Part shown: in pieces, positions 22,161-22,466 of the stretch
Numbering within the stretch: the stretch's first letter is position 1
Layout: each line of letters starts with the position of its first letter
NCBI GenBank assembly: GCA_041608535.1
Contig: JBFISM010000051.1
Span: forward strand, 1 to 22,466
Length of the DNA: 22,466 bases
From: JBFISM01 sp041608535
Lineage (GTDB): Bacteria; Actinomycetota; Acidimicrobiia; Spongiisociales; UBA5794
Direction: 5' to 3'
Made by a program: the position numbers and the translations under genes
Notes under the pieces: generated by a model
The model's input: only the letters and a program-made list of their open reading frames with translations
What the model was told of the DNA's origin: nothing
The model's database searches: none

Positions 22161-22466
22161 TTCGAGCCAGGCAGGCCTAGCTCGAGTTTTCGCTCGCCGC
22201 TCCGGCTCGCTCCAATCGAGCGGCTCCTAGCGGAGCCGCGTCGGCTCCTGGCGGAGTCCACCGCACAGGTCGCTGGACTCCGCATCGAAAGGGACTCCGT
22301 AGGAACTCCGTCCCCTTCGAGCATCCCCTGCACCCGCAAACACTGAACCGCACTGAAACACCTCCGGCGAGAACTCGGGGGACGGAAGGGGGTGTTCGAG
22401 GGGGAACGACTCCGTCGTGCCCCCTCGATCTGGTCGCAGCGACCCGAGCGGTGCGACCAGGAGAAA
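22161..22466. other. Gene-free, hairpin-rich end region
   Basis: No convincing gene follows the LPXTG gene. The region carries perfect inverted repeats at 22220-22239 (8-bp arms), 22251-22283 (10-bp arms), 22397-22427 (8-bp arms plus an inner ACGA/TCGT pair) and 22430-22460 (9-bp arms), and an imperfect one at 22285-22320. The motif ACTCCG recurs in loops and arms. The first hairpin may act as a terminator, although no T-run follows. The window ends within the region. Confidence 0.65.

Overview
The window is a high-GC chromosomal segment that reads as Actinomycetota, most likely an Acidimicrobiia-type lineage. That placement is inference, from the gene order, the many GTG starts and the protein sequences. 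Nearly all of it is a single minus-strand block of housekeeping genes (749-18202). No rRNA, tRNA, CRISPR array, transposase or phage gene was seen.

Left edge (1-708): no convincing gene. It holds two copies of a ~100-bp unit at a 135-bp period, cut by the window edge, then a perfect 12-bp inverted repeat, a 15-bp tandem duplication and a 33-bp imperfect direct repeat. The groEL terminator follows.

Minus-strand block, in transcription order from the right: a YIP1-like membrane protein and truA, with a terminator; rplM-rpsI-glmM; a 322-bp hairpin-rich leader; glmS, a site-2-type M50 protease, acpS and a membrane-anchored beta-propeller protein of unknown role; then a very compact run nnrD/E - alr - P1 peptidase - family 4 uracil-DNA glycosylase - tsaE - tsaB - rimI - tsaD; finally groES-groEL. 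From nnrD/E to tsaD, six of seven junctions are 4-bp stop/start overlaps (GTGA or ATGA) and the seventh has a 1-nt gap, so translation is probably coupled. The run joins tRNA t6A synthesis (tsaB/D/E, with rimI), wall precursor synthesis (alr; glmM and glmS upstream), repair of damaged NAD(P)H hydrates (nnrD/E) and uracil repair. groES has its own HrcA/CIRCE-type control region with two inverted repeats and 23-bp-phased half-sites.

Right part (18317-22466): envelope and accessory genes. These are a DUF4097-like lipoprotein (+), a NUDIX hydrolase (-), and a large secreted protein (+) with three DUF11-type repeats and a C-terminal LPRTG sorting signal. The last ~300 bp is non-coding and rich in perfect hairpins.

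The items most worth a second look are the structured glmS leader, the clamp-binding-like QLDLF tail on the uracil-DNA glycosylase, the doubled CIRCE region, and the LPXTG/DUF11 protein whose repeats are nearly identical at DNA level. No defence system or other clearly new multi-gene system was recognised.
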